From Aestuariirhabdus litorea (GTDB lineage Bacteria > Pseudomonadota > Gammaproteobacteria > Pseudomonadales > Aestuariirhabdaceae), in contig NZ_QWEZ01000002.1 in assembly GCF_003864255.1 (NCBI RefSeq), positions 1,302,001 through 1,366,000 on the forward strand: a DNA stretch of 64,000 nt. Direction: 5' to 3'. A program made the position numbers and the translations under genes. Numbering within the stretch: position 1 is the first letter of the stretch; the number at the start of each line of letters is the position of its first letter. Below are positions 40,343 through 47,639 of the stretch, piece by piece. The notes below the pieces were generated by a model, which saw only the letters and a list, made by a program, of their open reading frames with translations, was not told the DNA's origin and searched no databases.

Positions 40343-40849
40343 ATGGGTGGCCATGTCGGCTTCAGGCAGGGGGTTCTGCTGCTCCTGCTGCTGGGGTTGG
40401 TGGCCTGTGATGCGGGGACTGAAGGGGGCGCGGCCGCAGAGCCCCAAAGAGAGGCTGAACTCAGCAGTGAGGCTGAGCCTAATGGGGTGGCTGAACCCAC
40501 GCAGGAGGCTGAAACAATTAGGGAGGCCGAGCCCACGCAGCAGGCTGAACCCGGTAGGGAGACTGAACCCACCCAGGCGTCCGGACCTTCCATAAGTCGT
40601 CAGTCTGAGGAGAGCAAGGACCCCAGGGTGATACTCGACCTCAGCCTGCCCAGGCAGGCGGTCCCTGCTCCCGGGGAGCTCAAGACCCCTGCCGCGGAAA
40701 ACCTCCTGCCGGACCTGTTTGGCAACAAGAAAGAGGAGAACAAAAGCCCCGCCAGCCTGGGCGGTAAGCTGCTGATCGACCGCTCAAACCCCGATGCGGT
40801 GGATGCCGTTGAGGGTGCGGAGCTGTCCATCGAAATCAAGACGCAATAG
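40343..40849 (+). CDS. Lipoprotein with a hexapeptide repeat
   Basis: Predicted lipoprotein of 168 residues. The signal peptide VLLLLLLGLVAC ends in a lipobox (LVAC). Residues after the Cys form seven tandem six-residue units of the type [EQV]-[AT]-E-P-x-x, making an extended acidic Pro-rich arm. A more ordinary 75-residue C-terminal part (starting VILDLSLPR) follows. No family recognised. The ATG at 40343 has AAGGGG 6 nt upstream; in-frame starts at 40307 and 40322 are less likely. It converges on a flavoprotein gene with a 21-nt gap. Confidence 0.65.
   Translation: MGGHVGFRQGVLLLLLLGLVACDAGTEGGAAAEPQREAELSSEAEPNGVAEPTQEAETIREAEPTQQAEPGRETEPTQASGPSISRQSEESKDPRVILDLSLPRQAVPAPGELKTPAAENLLPDLFGNKKEENKSPASLGGKLLIDRSNPDAVDAVEGAELSIEIKTQ
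40451..40576 (+). repeat. 18-bp coding minisatellite, seven units
   Basis: Seven consecutive 18-bp units of the type GAGGCTGAACCCACGCAG, degenerate, in frame with the lipoprotein. Units 3, 5 and 7 share the ending CCCAC(G/C)CAG. The unit number may vary between strains without frameshift. Confidence 0.85.
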
Positions 40850-40870
40850 AGCGTACCCGGGTCCTGAATC

Positions 40871-42097
40871 TTAGGGCTGCAGAAATTGGCAGACCCCTTC
40901 CCCCGCCAGGCGCCCGGTCGCGAAGCAGGCGGTGAGCAGGTAGCCGCCGGTGGGGGCCTCCCAGTCCAGCATCTCGCCGGCGCAGAAGACACCCGGCAGG
41001 GCGTTGAGCATCAACTGCGGGTCGAGGCTGGTTTCGCACACGCCACCGGCGCTGGAGATCGCCTCCTCAATGGGGCAGACCCCGTCGAAGGTGACCGGCA
41101 GTGCCTTGATGGCGGCGGCGAGATGGCGGGGGTCCTGCAACTGCTCTCGCTCGACGCATTCGTAAAGCAGCGCTGCCTTGACACCCTGCAGGCCAACACT
41201 GCGTTTGAGGTATTTGGCGAAGGATTCCTTGGGTTTCTTACGTTGCAGTCGTGTGAGGAGCTGCGCCTCACTCTGGCTGGGTAGCAGGTCGATCAGCAGC
41301 TCTGCCCGGCCGTCCCGGTTGATGGCATCGCGCAGGTGCTTGGAGAAGGCGTAGATCAGGCTGCCCTCCATGCCGTAGTGGCTGAGGATGCACTCCCCCT
41401 CCCGGCTGACCGGCTGGCCGCCCTGGGGGGTAAACTGGAAGGCGATGTTCTTGAGGGGGCTGCCCCCATGTTGCTCTTTCAGGCGGGGGCTCCAGCTGCA
41501 GAGAAGACCGCAGTTGGCACTTTGCAGGGGCTCGATCTCGACCCCGGCGCGGGCCAAAAATGCCTGCCAGGCGCCATCGGACCCCAGTTTGGGCCAGCTG
41601 CCGCCCCCCAGGGCCAGTACCACCGCGTCGGCCTCCACCACCCGCCGTTTCCCCTCGTGCTCAAACTCCAGCTGGTGCTGGTCGAGATCCAGCAGGCGGT
41701 GCTTCATATGGAACTCGACCCCCGCTTCCCGCAGCCGCCTCAACCAGCTGCGCAGCAGCGGAGCGGCTTTCATATCCCGCGGAAAGACGCGCCCCGAACT
41801 GCCGACAAAGGTCTCGATCCCGAGCTCGTGCACCCAGCCACGCAGGGCATCGGCGTCAAAGCGGCGCAGGGCCCGGTCGAGCCAGTCGGCCTTTTCGTAG
41901 TAGCGTTGGATAAACTGGGGGTAGGGCTCGGAATGGGTGATGTTCATGCCGCCGATCCCGGCCAGCAGGAACTTGCGGCAGGCGCTGGGCTTGGCATCGA
42001 ACACCTGCACCCGGTAGCCAGCGGCGCGGATCACCTCGGCGGCCATCAACCCCGCGGGGCCGGCCCCTACCACCACCACGGATCGCGCGTGCTGCAC
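40871..42097 (-). CDS. NAD(P)/FAD-dependent oxidoreductase (TIGR03862, BaiN-like)
   Basis: Flavoprotein of 408 residues with the FAD-binding motif VVVVGAGPAGLMAAEV at the N-terminus, GIGGMNITHSEP, ALGGGSWPKLGSDG in the middle, and the C-terminal EMLDWEAPTGGYLLTACFAT. These place it in the HI0933/BaiN-like group (TIGR03862), whose physiological substrate is unknown. The GTG at 42097 gives a start just before the FAD motif and has a G/A-rich Shine-Dalgarno (GGAGAGGG); the longer upstream frame is not supported. Confidence 0.85.
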   Translation of the reverse strand: MQHARSVVVVGAGPAGLMAAEVIRAAGYRVQVFDAKPSACRKFLLAGIGGMNITHSEPYPQFIQRYYEKADWLDRALRRFDADALRGWVHELGIETFVGSSGRVFPRDMKAAPLLRSWLRRLREAGVEFHMKHRLLDLDQHQLEFEHEGKRRVVEADAVVLALGGGSWPKLGSDGAWQAFLARAGVEIEPLQSANCGLLCSWSPRLKEQHGGSPLKNIAFQFTPQGGQPVSREGECILSHYGMEGSLIYAFSKHLRDAINRDGRAELLIDLLPSQSEAQLLTRLQRKKPKESFAKYLKRSVGLQGVKAALLYECVEREQLQDPRHLAAAIKALPVTFDGVCPIEEAISSAGGVCETSLDPQLMLNALPGVFCAGEMLDWEAPTGGYLLTACFATGRLAGEGVCQFLQP

Positions 42098-42215
42098 CCT
42101 TGATACCCTCTCCAAAAAAGGGGGATCATAAACAAAAGCACCGCCGATAGACAGCGTCGGGCGCCCTGTTTGGCGGCGAGCGGCCCTGCTCCGGATCAGG
42201 AAGAGGCGCAACACA

Positions 42216-43040
42216 ATGGAACACCCATCATCAGGCAATATCCCCCGGGTCCTCTATCTGGCTCACGGCGGCGGGCCACTGCCACTGTTGGGGGACGAAG
42301 GCCATAGGGAGATGGTGGCGACCCTGGCGTCAATCAGGGAGCGGCTCGAACGCCCCTCGCTGATCCTGGTGATCAGCGCCCACTGGGAGACGCCCGTTGC
42401 CACCCTCACCGCCGGCGCGGCGCCCCCGCTCCTCTACGATTACTACGGCTTTCCCCCCGAGGCCTATCGTCTGCAGTACCCGGCGCCCGGCGCGCCGGAG
42501 TGGGCCGCACGGCTTCAGGCCCAACTGGCCGAGGCCGGTGTCGAGGTGGCGCTGGATCGGCAGCGGGGCTTTGATCACGGGTTTTTTGTGCCCCTGAGCC
42601 TGCTCTATCCCGAGGCCGATATCCCCTGCCTGCAGCTCTCGCTGCTGGATTCCCTCGACCCGCGCCGGCACATCGAGCTGGGGCGTGCGCTGGGCAGGGC
42701 GCTGGCGGCGATTGACCCGCCCAATGTGCTGGTGGTGGGGTCGGGGATGTCGTTCCACAATATGCGGGCCTTTTTTGCCTCGCCCTCGGAGGCCGACCGG
42801 GCGCAGAACCACGACTTTGAGCGCTGGCTGCGGGAGACCTGCTCCGACCCGGCGTTGTCGGAGGCGGAGCGGGCCGAGCGGCTGGAGCAGTGGGTCGAGG
42901 CCCCCGGGGCGCGGTACTGTCATCCCCGGGAGGAGCACCTGCTGCCATTGCAGCTCTGTTATGGGGTGGCGGGGCGAGCCGCTAGTGAGTGTTTTGAGCT
43001 TGAGGTGTTGAATAAGAAGGTGAGTATGTATTTGTGGTAG
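42216..43040 (+). CDS. DODA-type extradiol ring-cleavage dioxygenase (YgiD-like)
   Basis: 274-residue protein of the LigB/DODA family of non-heme iron dioxygenases. Candidate metal and catalytic histidines lie in YLAHGGGPLPLL, VISAHWETP, GFDHGFFVPLSLLYPEA and SFHNMRAFF, in the order of YgiD, which opens L-DOPA in E. coli. A catechol substrate is probable but not identified. Shine-Dalgarno AGGAAGAGG lies 9 nt before the ATG. It is the last host-like gene before the accessory island. Confidence 0.85.
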   Translation: MEHPSSGNIPRVLYLAHGGGPLPLLGDEGHREMVATLASIRERLERPSLILVISAHWETPVATLTAGAAPPLLYDYYGFPPEAYRLQYPAPGAPEWAARLQAQLAEAGVEVALDRQRGFDHGFFVPLSLLYPEADIPCLQLSLLDSLDPRRHIELGRALGRALAAIDPPNVLVVGSGMSFHNMRAFFASPSEADRAQNHDFERWLRETCSDPALSEAERAERLEQWVEAPGARYCHPREEHLLPLQLCYGVAGRAASECFELEVLNKKVSMYLW

Positions 43041-43225
43041 GTGCTTCTGGGTGCCTGTGGCTGTAGGTGTGCCGCTGGCCAGTTCGGGTTCTGCCTGATT
43101 GCAGAACCTGCTGGGAAATCCCAACTCGGTAGGGCGCTTTTGGCGTTATGGGTTGTGGTTAATTGAATGCTTTGCCCGAAGCACCGTTTATGTGGGGGCG
43201 CCTTCGGCGCGAGGGGTTATGCCTG

Positions 43226-43337
43226 GCGGCAGGCATCTTGTCGGGACGCACCCCGACGGGTGCCTTAAGGGGGCGGATCGCCGCCCCCTTAAGAATCCCC
43301 CCGACCCCACTTCACCGGCCTTCGGCTTCACGGCGTC
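43226..43337 (+). repeat. Dispersed repeat, copy A (inverted with respect to 44903-45016)
   Basis: About 112 bp, starting GCGGCAGGCATCTTGTCGGG, nearly matching the reverse complement of 44903-45016. It contains a 13-bp perfect hairpin CTTAAGGGGGCGG / CCGCCCCCTTAAG with loop ATCG (43264-43293). The rest of the 690-nt gap 43041-43731 holds further G+C-rich palindromes (43340-43440), a REP-like pair and the direct repeat; no coding gene is supported there. Confidence 0.75.
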
Positions 43338-43525
43338 ACCCCTGGCTGTGTCGGGCGGGCCGAGGGGGCATCCTGCCCCCACGCCCCGGGGCGGCGTCCA
43401 TGCCGCCCCCCTTCGGGCCTTTTCGACACCGCCAGCGGCGACTTGTCGGTTCAGAGGGGGAGAGATGGGTGCCGGCCGTCACATCGATGTATTGGCTACT
43501 TGTCTTGTGCTCCCATGGGATTGAC

Positions 43526-43592
43526 TGTAGGTCGGGCTTTAGCCCGACAATGGCACGAGCCAGCAAAATGTCGGCCTAAAGGCCGACCCACA
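43526..43592. repeat. REP-like inverted pair (BIME)
   Basis: TGTAGGTCGGGCTTTAGCCC continues to GACA (43526-43549), and an inverted relative, TGTCGGCCTAAAGGCCGACC plus CACA, is at 43569-43592. Each unit is itself a hairpin (GTCGGGCTTTAGCCCGAC; GTCGGCCTAAAGGCCGAC). Two palindromes in opposite orientation 20 nt apart are the layout of a bacterial interspersed mosaic element. No RAYT transposase is in the window. Confidence 0.75.
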
Positions 43593-43633
43593 GGGGGGTA
43601 AACAGAGGTTCGGTGTTGCTTAACCCATGCCGG

Positions 43634-43737
43634 GTTCTGTGAAAAAGAGCACTTTCCTCATATAAGTCAAAGGGGTACGCTGGTTCTAACCAATCCACTA
43701 CCCGGGAAAAAGTGCTCGGGTCGTTATACAAATGTTA
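43634..43737 (+). repeat. 104-bp direct repeat, copy 1
   Basis: Identical to 45024-45127 except at six positions. It can form a long-range stem, GAGCACTTTCC (43649 onward) with GGGAAAAAGTGCTC near its end, plus ACCCG...CGGGT. The last bases are AAATGTTA, so the ATG of the next ORF lies within the repeat. It may supply the promoter and leader of that ORF (TTATAC -10-like near 43725). Confidence 0.9.
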
Positions 43738-44844
43738 TTCCTTATGAAACCCTACGCCCAACCGATTTTCACACTTAATGCGCGCGGAAACGTCCTGCTG
43801 GAGGCTACGCGTGATTACTTCGGTCTGTCATCGGAAGTAATGCATCATGAAATTCAGCGGATGCACATTGAGGTTCAAGAAGTGCTCCAATCTAAGGGAG
43901 TACCCTATTCAGCGCTCAGGTCTGGGCTTGTTCCTAGCATTGACCGGCAAGAAGCTGGATTCATTTTTGACTCTGAGGCCATTTATTCAAGTTTGTACGG
44001 ACTTGAAGTGGCCAAATTAATCCTTCCTCTTTTTAACAGGGACTCAACAAACAGTGTGCTATGCGGCGACCTTATCGGCGATGATCAGGGTTTTATTTAT
44101 GAGCTATTAGAGGAGTCTCTCGTATTAGCACGTTCGTTCACCTTCGTTCATGGCACATCTCTATACTGCGTATACATCAACAATCTATCTAATGCAGCTC
44201 TGAACAAATTTCATGAAGCGTTGTCTGGCGAATCGTCGTACGTGGGATATATTCCGGGAACCTTTTCCTCTCGCACTAAAACGTACCTATCTAACATTCT
44301 GGTGAATGCCTACCTCAAGAATGGCACCACAGTAATTATGGGACACGAAGATGATCGCCCAAACGAGGAAAACGAGAACCTTATTGGTTATCCATTTGAG
44401 GATTACGGATACCAAGTTGTAAGTTTACAAAGCTTATATTCAGGTTTGTTCCTTGGTTACAAAATTGAACGGCCGGTTTTTCCCGGGTTCGAGATCGATA
44501 CGGAGATGTCTTTGAATTCAGTCTCGGAAGTCATTCTTCCGTTACAAGGGTTCAGCATTGAGTTAGAAGAAGCAAAGCATGATTACCTAAAGACAGAAAA
44601 GCTCGGAAAACTCGAAAAAGCGGGTATTGCGGATTTAGGTCGTGTTGATTTAGCTGAGTTAGTTCGCCAAAAGATCGATGCAAGTTACATCTACAATATG
44701 GCTTATCTTCAACAGCATGGCGTGGTGAAGTTCAACCTTATGCTGGAGGTTCCCCGAAAGGGGGGTGGGTACCCAACCAAGCTTCTTGCGGCACTGGAAT
44801 ACCAGCCGGGAAAGAAGAATCTGCGTTTAATTACACTACACTGA
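43732..44844 (+). CDS. Hypothetical protein, 370 residues, no recognised family
   Basis: I do not recognise this protein. Base composition is much A+T-richer than neighbours and rare host codons are common, so it is probably acquired. It is soluble by eye: no signal peptide or membrane helix, mixed alpha/beta, with an acidic loop (HEDDRPNEENENLIG, about 207-221) and a charged helix near 285-315. The start is the ATG at 43732, inside the upstream repeat, or ATG 43744 (MKPYAQPIF). A GCATAAC-type attC-like arm begins 10 nt after the stop, which suggests a gene-cassette origin. A defence or stress role is only a guess from the company of an OLD nuclease. Confidence 0.75.
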   Translation: MLFLMKPYAQPIFTLNARGNVLLEATRDYFGLSSEVMHHEIQRMHIEVQEVLQSKGVPYSALRSGLVPSIDRQEAGFIFDSEAIYSSLYGLEVAKLILPLFNRDSTNSVLCGDLIGDDQGFIYELLEESLVLARSFTFVHGTSLYCVYINNLSNAALNKFHEALSGESSYVGYIPGTFSSRTKTYLSNILVNAYLKNGTTVIMGHEDDRPNEENENLIGYPFEDYGYQVVSLQSLYSGLFLGYKIERPVFPGFEIDTEMSLNSVSEVILPLQGFSIELEEAKHDYLKTEKLGKLEKAGIADLGRVDLAELVRQKIDASYIYNMAYLQQHGVVKFNLMLEVPRKGGGYPTKLLAALEYQPGKKNLRLITLH

Positions 44845-44854
44845 TGTCAAATTG

Positions 44855-44881
44855 GCATAACAATAAAATCAAGCCGTTCAC
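44855..44881 (+). other. attC-like left arm after the 370-residue ORF
   Basis: GCATAAC followed by AATAAAATCAAGCCGTTCA resembles the 5' half (R''-L'') of an integron attC site and starts 10 nt after the ORF stop. The matching 3' half is not found: the next 150 nt are the inverted and direct repeat copies. It may be a site interrupted by them. Recognition is by eye. Confidence 0.4.
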
Positions 44882-44902
44882 CTTTGGCTCACTGGGACCT
44901 TG

Positions 44903-45016
44903 GCGACGCGCGTAGCCGAAGGCCGGACTGGTGGGGCCCAGCGGGGATTCTTAAGGGGGCGCTGGTCGCCCCCTTAAGGCACCCGTCGGAGTGCGTCCCG
45001 ACAAGCCCCCTGCCGC
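44903..45016 (-). repeat. Dispersed repeat, copy B (inverted)
   Basis: Reverse-complement partner of 43226-43337, with the corresponding hairpin CTTAAGGGGGCG / CGCCCCCTTAAG (44950-44978, loop 5 nt). The loop sequences differ between copies while the stems are kept, which suggests selection on, or a transposition need for, the palindrome. Confidence 0.75.
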
Positions 45017-45023
45017 ATGGCGA

Positions 45024-45127
45024 GTTCTGTGAAAAAGAGCGCTTTTCTCATATAAGCCAAAGGGGTACGCTAGTTCGAACCAATCCACTACCCGGGAAAA
45101 AGTGCTCGGGTCGTTATAAAAATGTTA
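45024..45127 (+). repeat. 104-bp direct repeat, copy 2
   Basis: Second copy of 43634-43737; the two start points are 1390 bp apart. After its terminal AATGTTA the sequence differs from copy 1, and only a 23-codon frame starts there. The stretch 45128-45368 holds a hairpin GGAGCG...CGCTCC (near 45205-45223) followed by GTTAGGT and no supported gene. Confidence 0.9.
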
Positions 45128-45368
45128 AGTTTCTCGAGTTTGGGAGGCTCAGGTGCAGAATACTCACTTTGCGAGAGTGAACTCTGGCCCTGAATCCCTC
45201 CCCGGAGCGTTGGCAAGCGCTCCGTTAGGTGGCCAATGACCTGTGTCTGGAGAATGCTGGATTTCGCAACCAGCTCTTCCGACCAGTAAATCAGTAACCA
45301 CCAAAGCACGGCCACATGTTTCATGTAGTCGCGCAGGCCTGCGAGATTGCAAATTCTGGTGTATTGCT

Positions 45369-45476
45369 ATGAAAATGCATATCGCAATCGAGGTTAAGGT
45401 AAATGTGGCAAGCGTAATTACAGCCCTTTCAGGGTTCTTTTTTACAATTGCTGTAATTTGCCAAAGCCTCAACTAA
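45369..45476 (+). CDS. Possible 35-residue membrane peptide
   Basis: ATG 45369 to stop 45474-45476 encodes MKMHIAIEVKVNVASVITAL and 15 further residues, with one hydrophobic segment (VASVITALSGFFFTIAVIC) long enough to cross a membrane. It sits directly before a terminator-like stem (CCTTGGGG/CCCCAAGG, 45480-45509) and the best attC-like site, where a cassette gene is expected. There is no clear Shine-Dalgarno. It could equally be the remnant of a longer gene. Confidence 0.3.
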   Translation: MKMHIAIEVKVNVASVITALSGFFFTIAVICQSLN

Positions 45477-45517
45477 AGTCCTTGGGGTTGGCTCCGGTCA
45501 GCCCCAAGGCATCCAAA

Positions 45518-45619
45518 ACATAACAAGATGCAGCAGTTCGCGGCCGGTGGCCGCCGGAGGCCCTTTCCGTGGTTCCTTTGTGGCCACTCCAAGGCCGCCG
45601 CTGTGCTTTGGTGTTAGGC
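45518..45619 (+). other. Probable integron attC recombination site
   Basis: 102 bp from ACATAAC (R''-like, 45518-45524) to GTTAGGC (R', 45613-45619, matching GTTRRRY). The inner arms pair imperfectly with bulges: GCAGCAGTTCGCGGCC (45530-45545) with GGCCGCCGCTGTGC (45593-45606). This is the folded layout of attC, whose unpaired extra bases guide the integrase. The recombination point would be inside GTT at 45613, making the OLD-nuclease gene the next cassette. R'' deviates from RYYYAAC at two positions. Confidence 0.6.
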
Positions 45620-45682
45620 AGTACTGGAAACGAGAGGCATCGAGTTGCGTTCACAAAATAAATCGACCCGTCGGAGAGTCTC

Positions 45683-47506
45683 GTGAGTCTTAAGATTCAG
45701 AAAATTCGTATCCAAAATTTTAGGTCGATACGAGAAATATCGATCTCTCCAGGCGACTTGGCCGTTCTGGTCGGCAAAAATGATTCGGGAAAATCAAACG
45801 TCCTAAGAGCTCTGAACTTGTTCTTTAACGGAACAACGTCCCATGACCATCTGATCGACTTTGAGTCGGATCACAATGTCTACAACAGACCGAATCGTCG
45901 TGCTAAAGAAATTTCAGTGAAAATTGAATTTTGCATCCCCGAAAACTATCGGAGGGTCAACGGGGATGAGGTTGTTTGGGAAAAGCGGTGGCGCTCAGAA
46001 GGACTCGTACATGATAAGTATGCCGGTAGACGCCGAGCACAAGGCCCAAGGGGTGGAGTCAATTGGCAAGAAGTGGAGATACCAGATCGCTCAAATTTAC
46101 ACGCGCTCTTAAGAAATATAAAGTTTGTGTACGTTCCTGCAATCAAGGACTTAGAGTATTTCTCAGAGCTTCGCGCTAGCATCTACGATGTGATTGCCGA
46201 TGTGGCAGATCGAGAGTTTAGAAATTCCAGCGGGGATTTTGAACAATCCATTGCAAACCAGCTGAAAGACCTGACAGATCAAATAAGTGAGTCGTTAGGC
46301 TTTCAATCTAGGTTGGCTCTTCCAAAGAACCTTAGTCATATTTTTGAGAGCTTGGATTTCCTTAGCGATGAGCAAAACATTTCTCTTGATTTGCGAGGCG
46401 ATGGTGTAAAAGCTCGTCATATTCCTTTGATCTTGAAGTTTATGGCCGATAAGAAGCGGGGGCTTCAGGGACGTGGAGCCCAGCCATATAACTTCATTTG
46501 GGGGTATGAAGAGCCGGAAAATAGCTTGGAAATTTCAAGTTCAGTCGAGCTCGCTGATCAATTTCTGGAGTTCTCTGGAAATGGTATAACTCAAGTTCTG
46601 TTAACAACTCATTCTCCCGTTTTTTACAACCTTCATAGAAAGGATGAATGCATTGTTAAAAACGTGTCCTGCCACCATGTTTACAGGTCTGATGAGGATG
46701 GAACAAAACAGGCAGAAGTGCTGACGGACCTTGATGAGCGAATGGGCATGACTGCACTTATCGCTCCCATGACGGCAGCTATTGAAGACAAAGTCCGTCG
46801 CCAGGAGGAAGCACGTGCAGCTGTGGAGGCAATGGCACGGGCGAATCGCAGAAAAATCTTTGTAGAAGGGCCGTCTGACAAGTCGATTCTTGAGAAGGCA
46901 TTGCGGGTTTTTTCTCCTGAGCGAGCCGGTGAAATTGATGTAGAGACTCAGAACTCAGCAGGCTTCAATTACGTAATCGACATGCTACTGTCATGGAGGA
47001 GCCGTGCTAAACATCATGAAGGTCAGCCTCGTGCTGCAGGCCTGTTAGATCAGGATCAAGACGCAAGGAAAGCGGTAACTCGTTGGAATTCTACTCCAAA
47101 CAATGTTGAATCAGCTAAATGCTTCAAATTACCCACACCTCCGCAGCTAATTCCAGCCCTTAAGGCGGGGTTTAGGGTCTCTGTAGTTCTCGAGTCAATT
47201 TATGATCTAGATGCTTGGAGGTGGGCAGAGGGCCGAGGCTATTTGGAAGATGCCAAGCTGCTCAACGTTGTCCCTGATGAACTGATGACTCGCATAGTTT
47301 CTGGTAATACAACTCTCGATGAAAACTTACCTAATGACTGGGCTATCTTCGTAAAGAAACAATTTAATCAAGCTGGGAAATCTCCAATGTCACGGTATTT
47401 TTCAGGCAGGCCTGACGACGAATTTCGTGAGCGGTTCGCGTTTTTGGAGCATTTGGTTCAGGAGATAGTGAATTACCTTTTTCCAAATGAGCAGGCACCA
47501 GAATAA
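45683..47506 (+). CDS. OLD-family AAA ATPase with C-terminal TOPRIM nuclease domain
   Basis: 607-residue overcoming-lysogenization-defect (OLD) type protein. The ABC-like ATPase has Walker A GKNDSGKSN (about residues 31-39), a Walker B region FIWGYEEPENSLE (about 271-283) and the H-loop TTHSP. The C-terminal TOPRIM part starts with IFVEGPSDKSILEKAL, followed by an acidic LLDQDQD. OLD proteins are DNA nucleases, several with anti-phage activity. With no UvrD-like helicase next to it, it looks like class 1. GTG start with CGGAGAG upstream. A+T-rich; lies between two attC-like sites, so probably a cassette. Confidence 0.85.
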   Translation: MSLKIQKIRIQNFRSIREISISPGDLAVLVGKNDSGKSNVLRALNLFFNGTTSHDHLIDFESDHNVYNRPNRRAKEISVKIEFCIPENYRRVNGDEVVWEKRWRSEGLVHDKYAGRRRAQGPRGGVNWQEVEIPDRSNLHALLRNIKFVYVPAIKDLEYFSELRASIYDVIADVADREFRNSSGDFEQSIANQLKDLTDQISESLGFQSRLALPKNLSHIFESLDFLSDEQNISLDLRGDGVKARHIPLILKFMADKKRGLQGRGAQPYNFIWGYEEPENSLEISSSVELADQFLEFSGNGITQVLLTTHSPVFYNLHRKDECIVKNVSCHHVYRSDEDGTKQAEVLTDLDERMGMTALIAPMTAAIEDKVRRQEEARAAVEAMARANRRKIFVEGPSDKSILEKALRVFSPERAGEIDVETQNSAGFNYVIDMLLSWRSRAKHHEGQPRAAGLLDQDQDARKAVTRWNSTPNNVESAKCFKLPTPPQLIPALKAGFRVSVVLESIYDLDAWRWAEGRGYLEDAKLLNVVPDELMTRIVSGNTTLDENLPNDWAIFVKKQFNQAGKSPMSRYFSGRPDDEFRERFAFLEHLVQEIVNYLFPNEQAPE

Positions 47507-47563
47507 GGTGTTTGAATTGTCTTAAAAATTCTCAGAGGTAAATAGCAGGCAGCAGCTGATACT

Positions 47564-47612
47564 TCCTAACAAATCAAAGCACGCGGACGTCGCTCCGCGA
47601 CGTCGGTGTTTG
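47564..47612 (+). other. Degenerate attC-like site after the OLD gene
   Basis: TCCTAAC (47564-47570) is followed by arms CAAAGCACGCGGACGTCG (47575-47592) and CGACGTCGGTGTTTG (47598-47612), which pair with extra unpaired bases around a 5-nt loop. A terminal GTTRRRY box is missing; TGGCTTTAACCC stands in its place. This would be the chromosome-side edge of the cassette-like region, damaged. Confidence 0.45.
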
Positions 47613-47639
47613 TGGCTTTAACCCCCACGAAATTACACA

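Noticed and set aside
43099-43580. Overlapping ORFs of 138-141 codons over the repeats
   Set aside because: They cover palindromic repeats, differ in frame, and the repeat copy at 44903-45016 does not preserve any of them.
43634-43737. Retron ncRNA or type III antitoxin repeat
   Set aside because: No reverse transcriptase follows, and the repeat is not a tandem array; the downstream protein does not look like ToxN.
43634-45127. The 104-bp repeats as attC sites themselves
   Set aside because: They lack a proper pair of RYYYAAC and GTTRRRY boxes in either copy, so they are kept apart from the attC-like sites.
45164-45472. 102-codon minus-strand ORF in the island
   Set aside because: No Shine-Dalgarno, odd composition, and it is antisense to the small peptide; neither is well supported, this one less.
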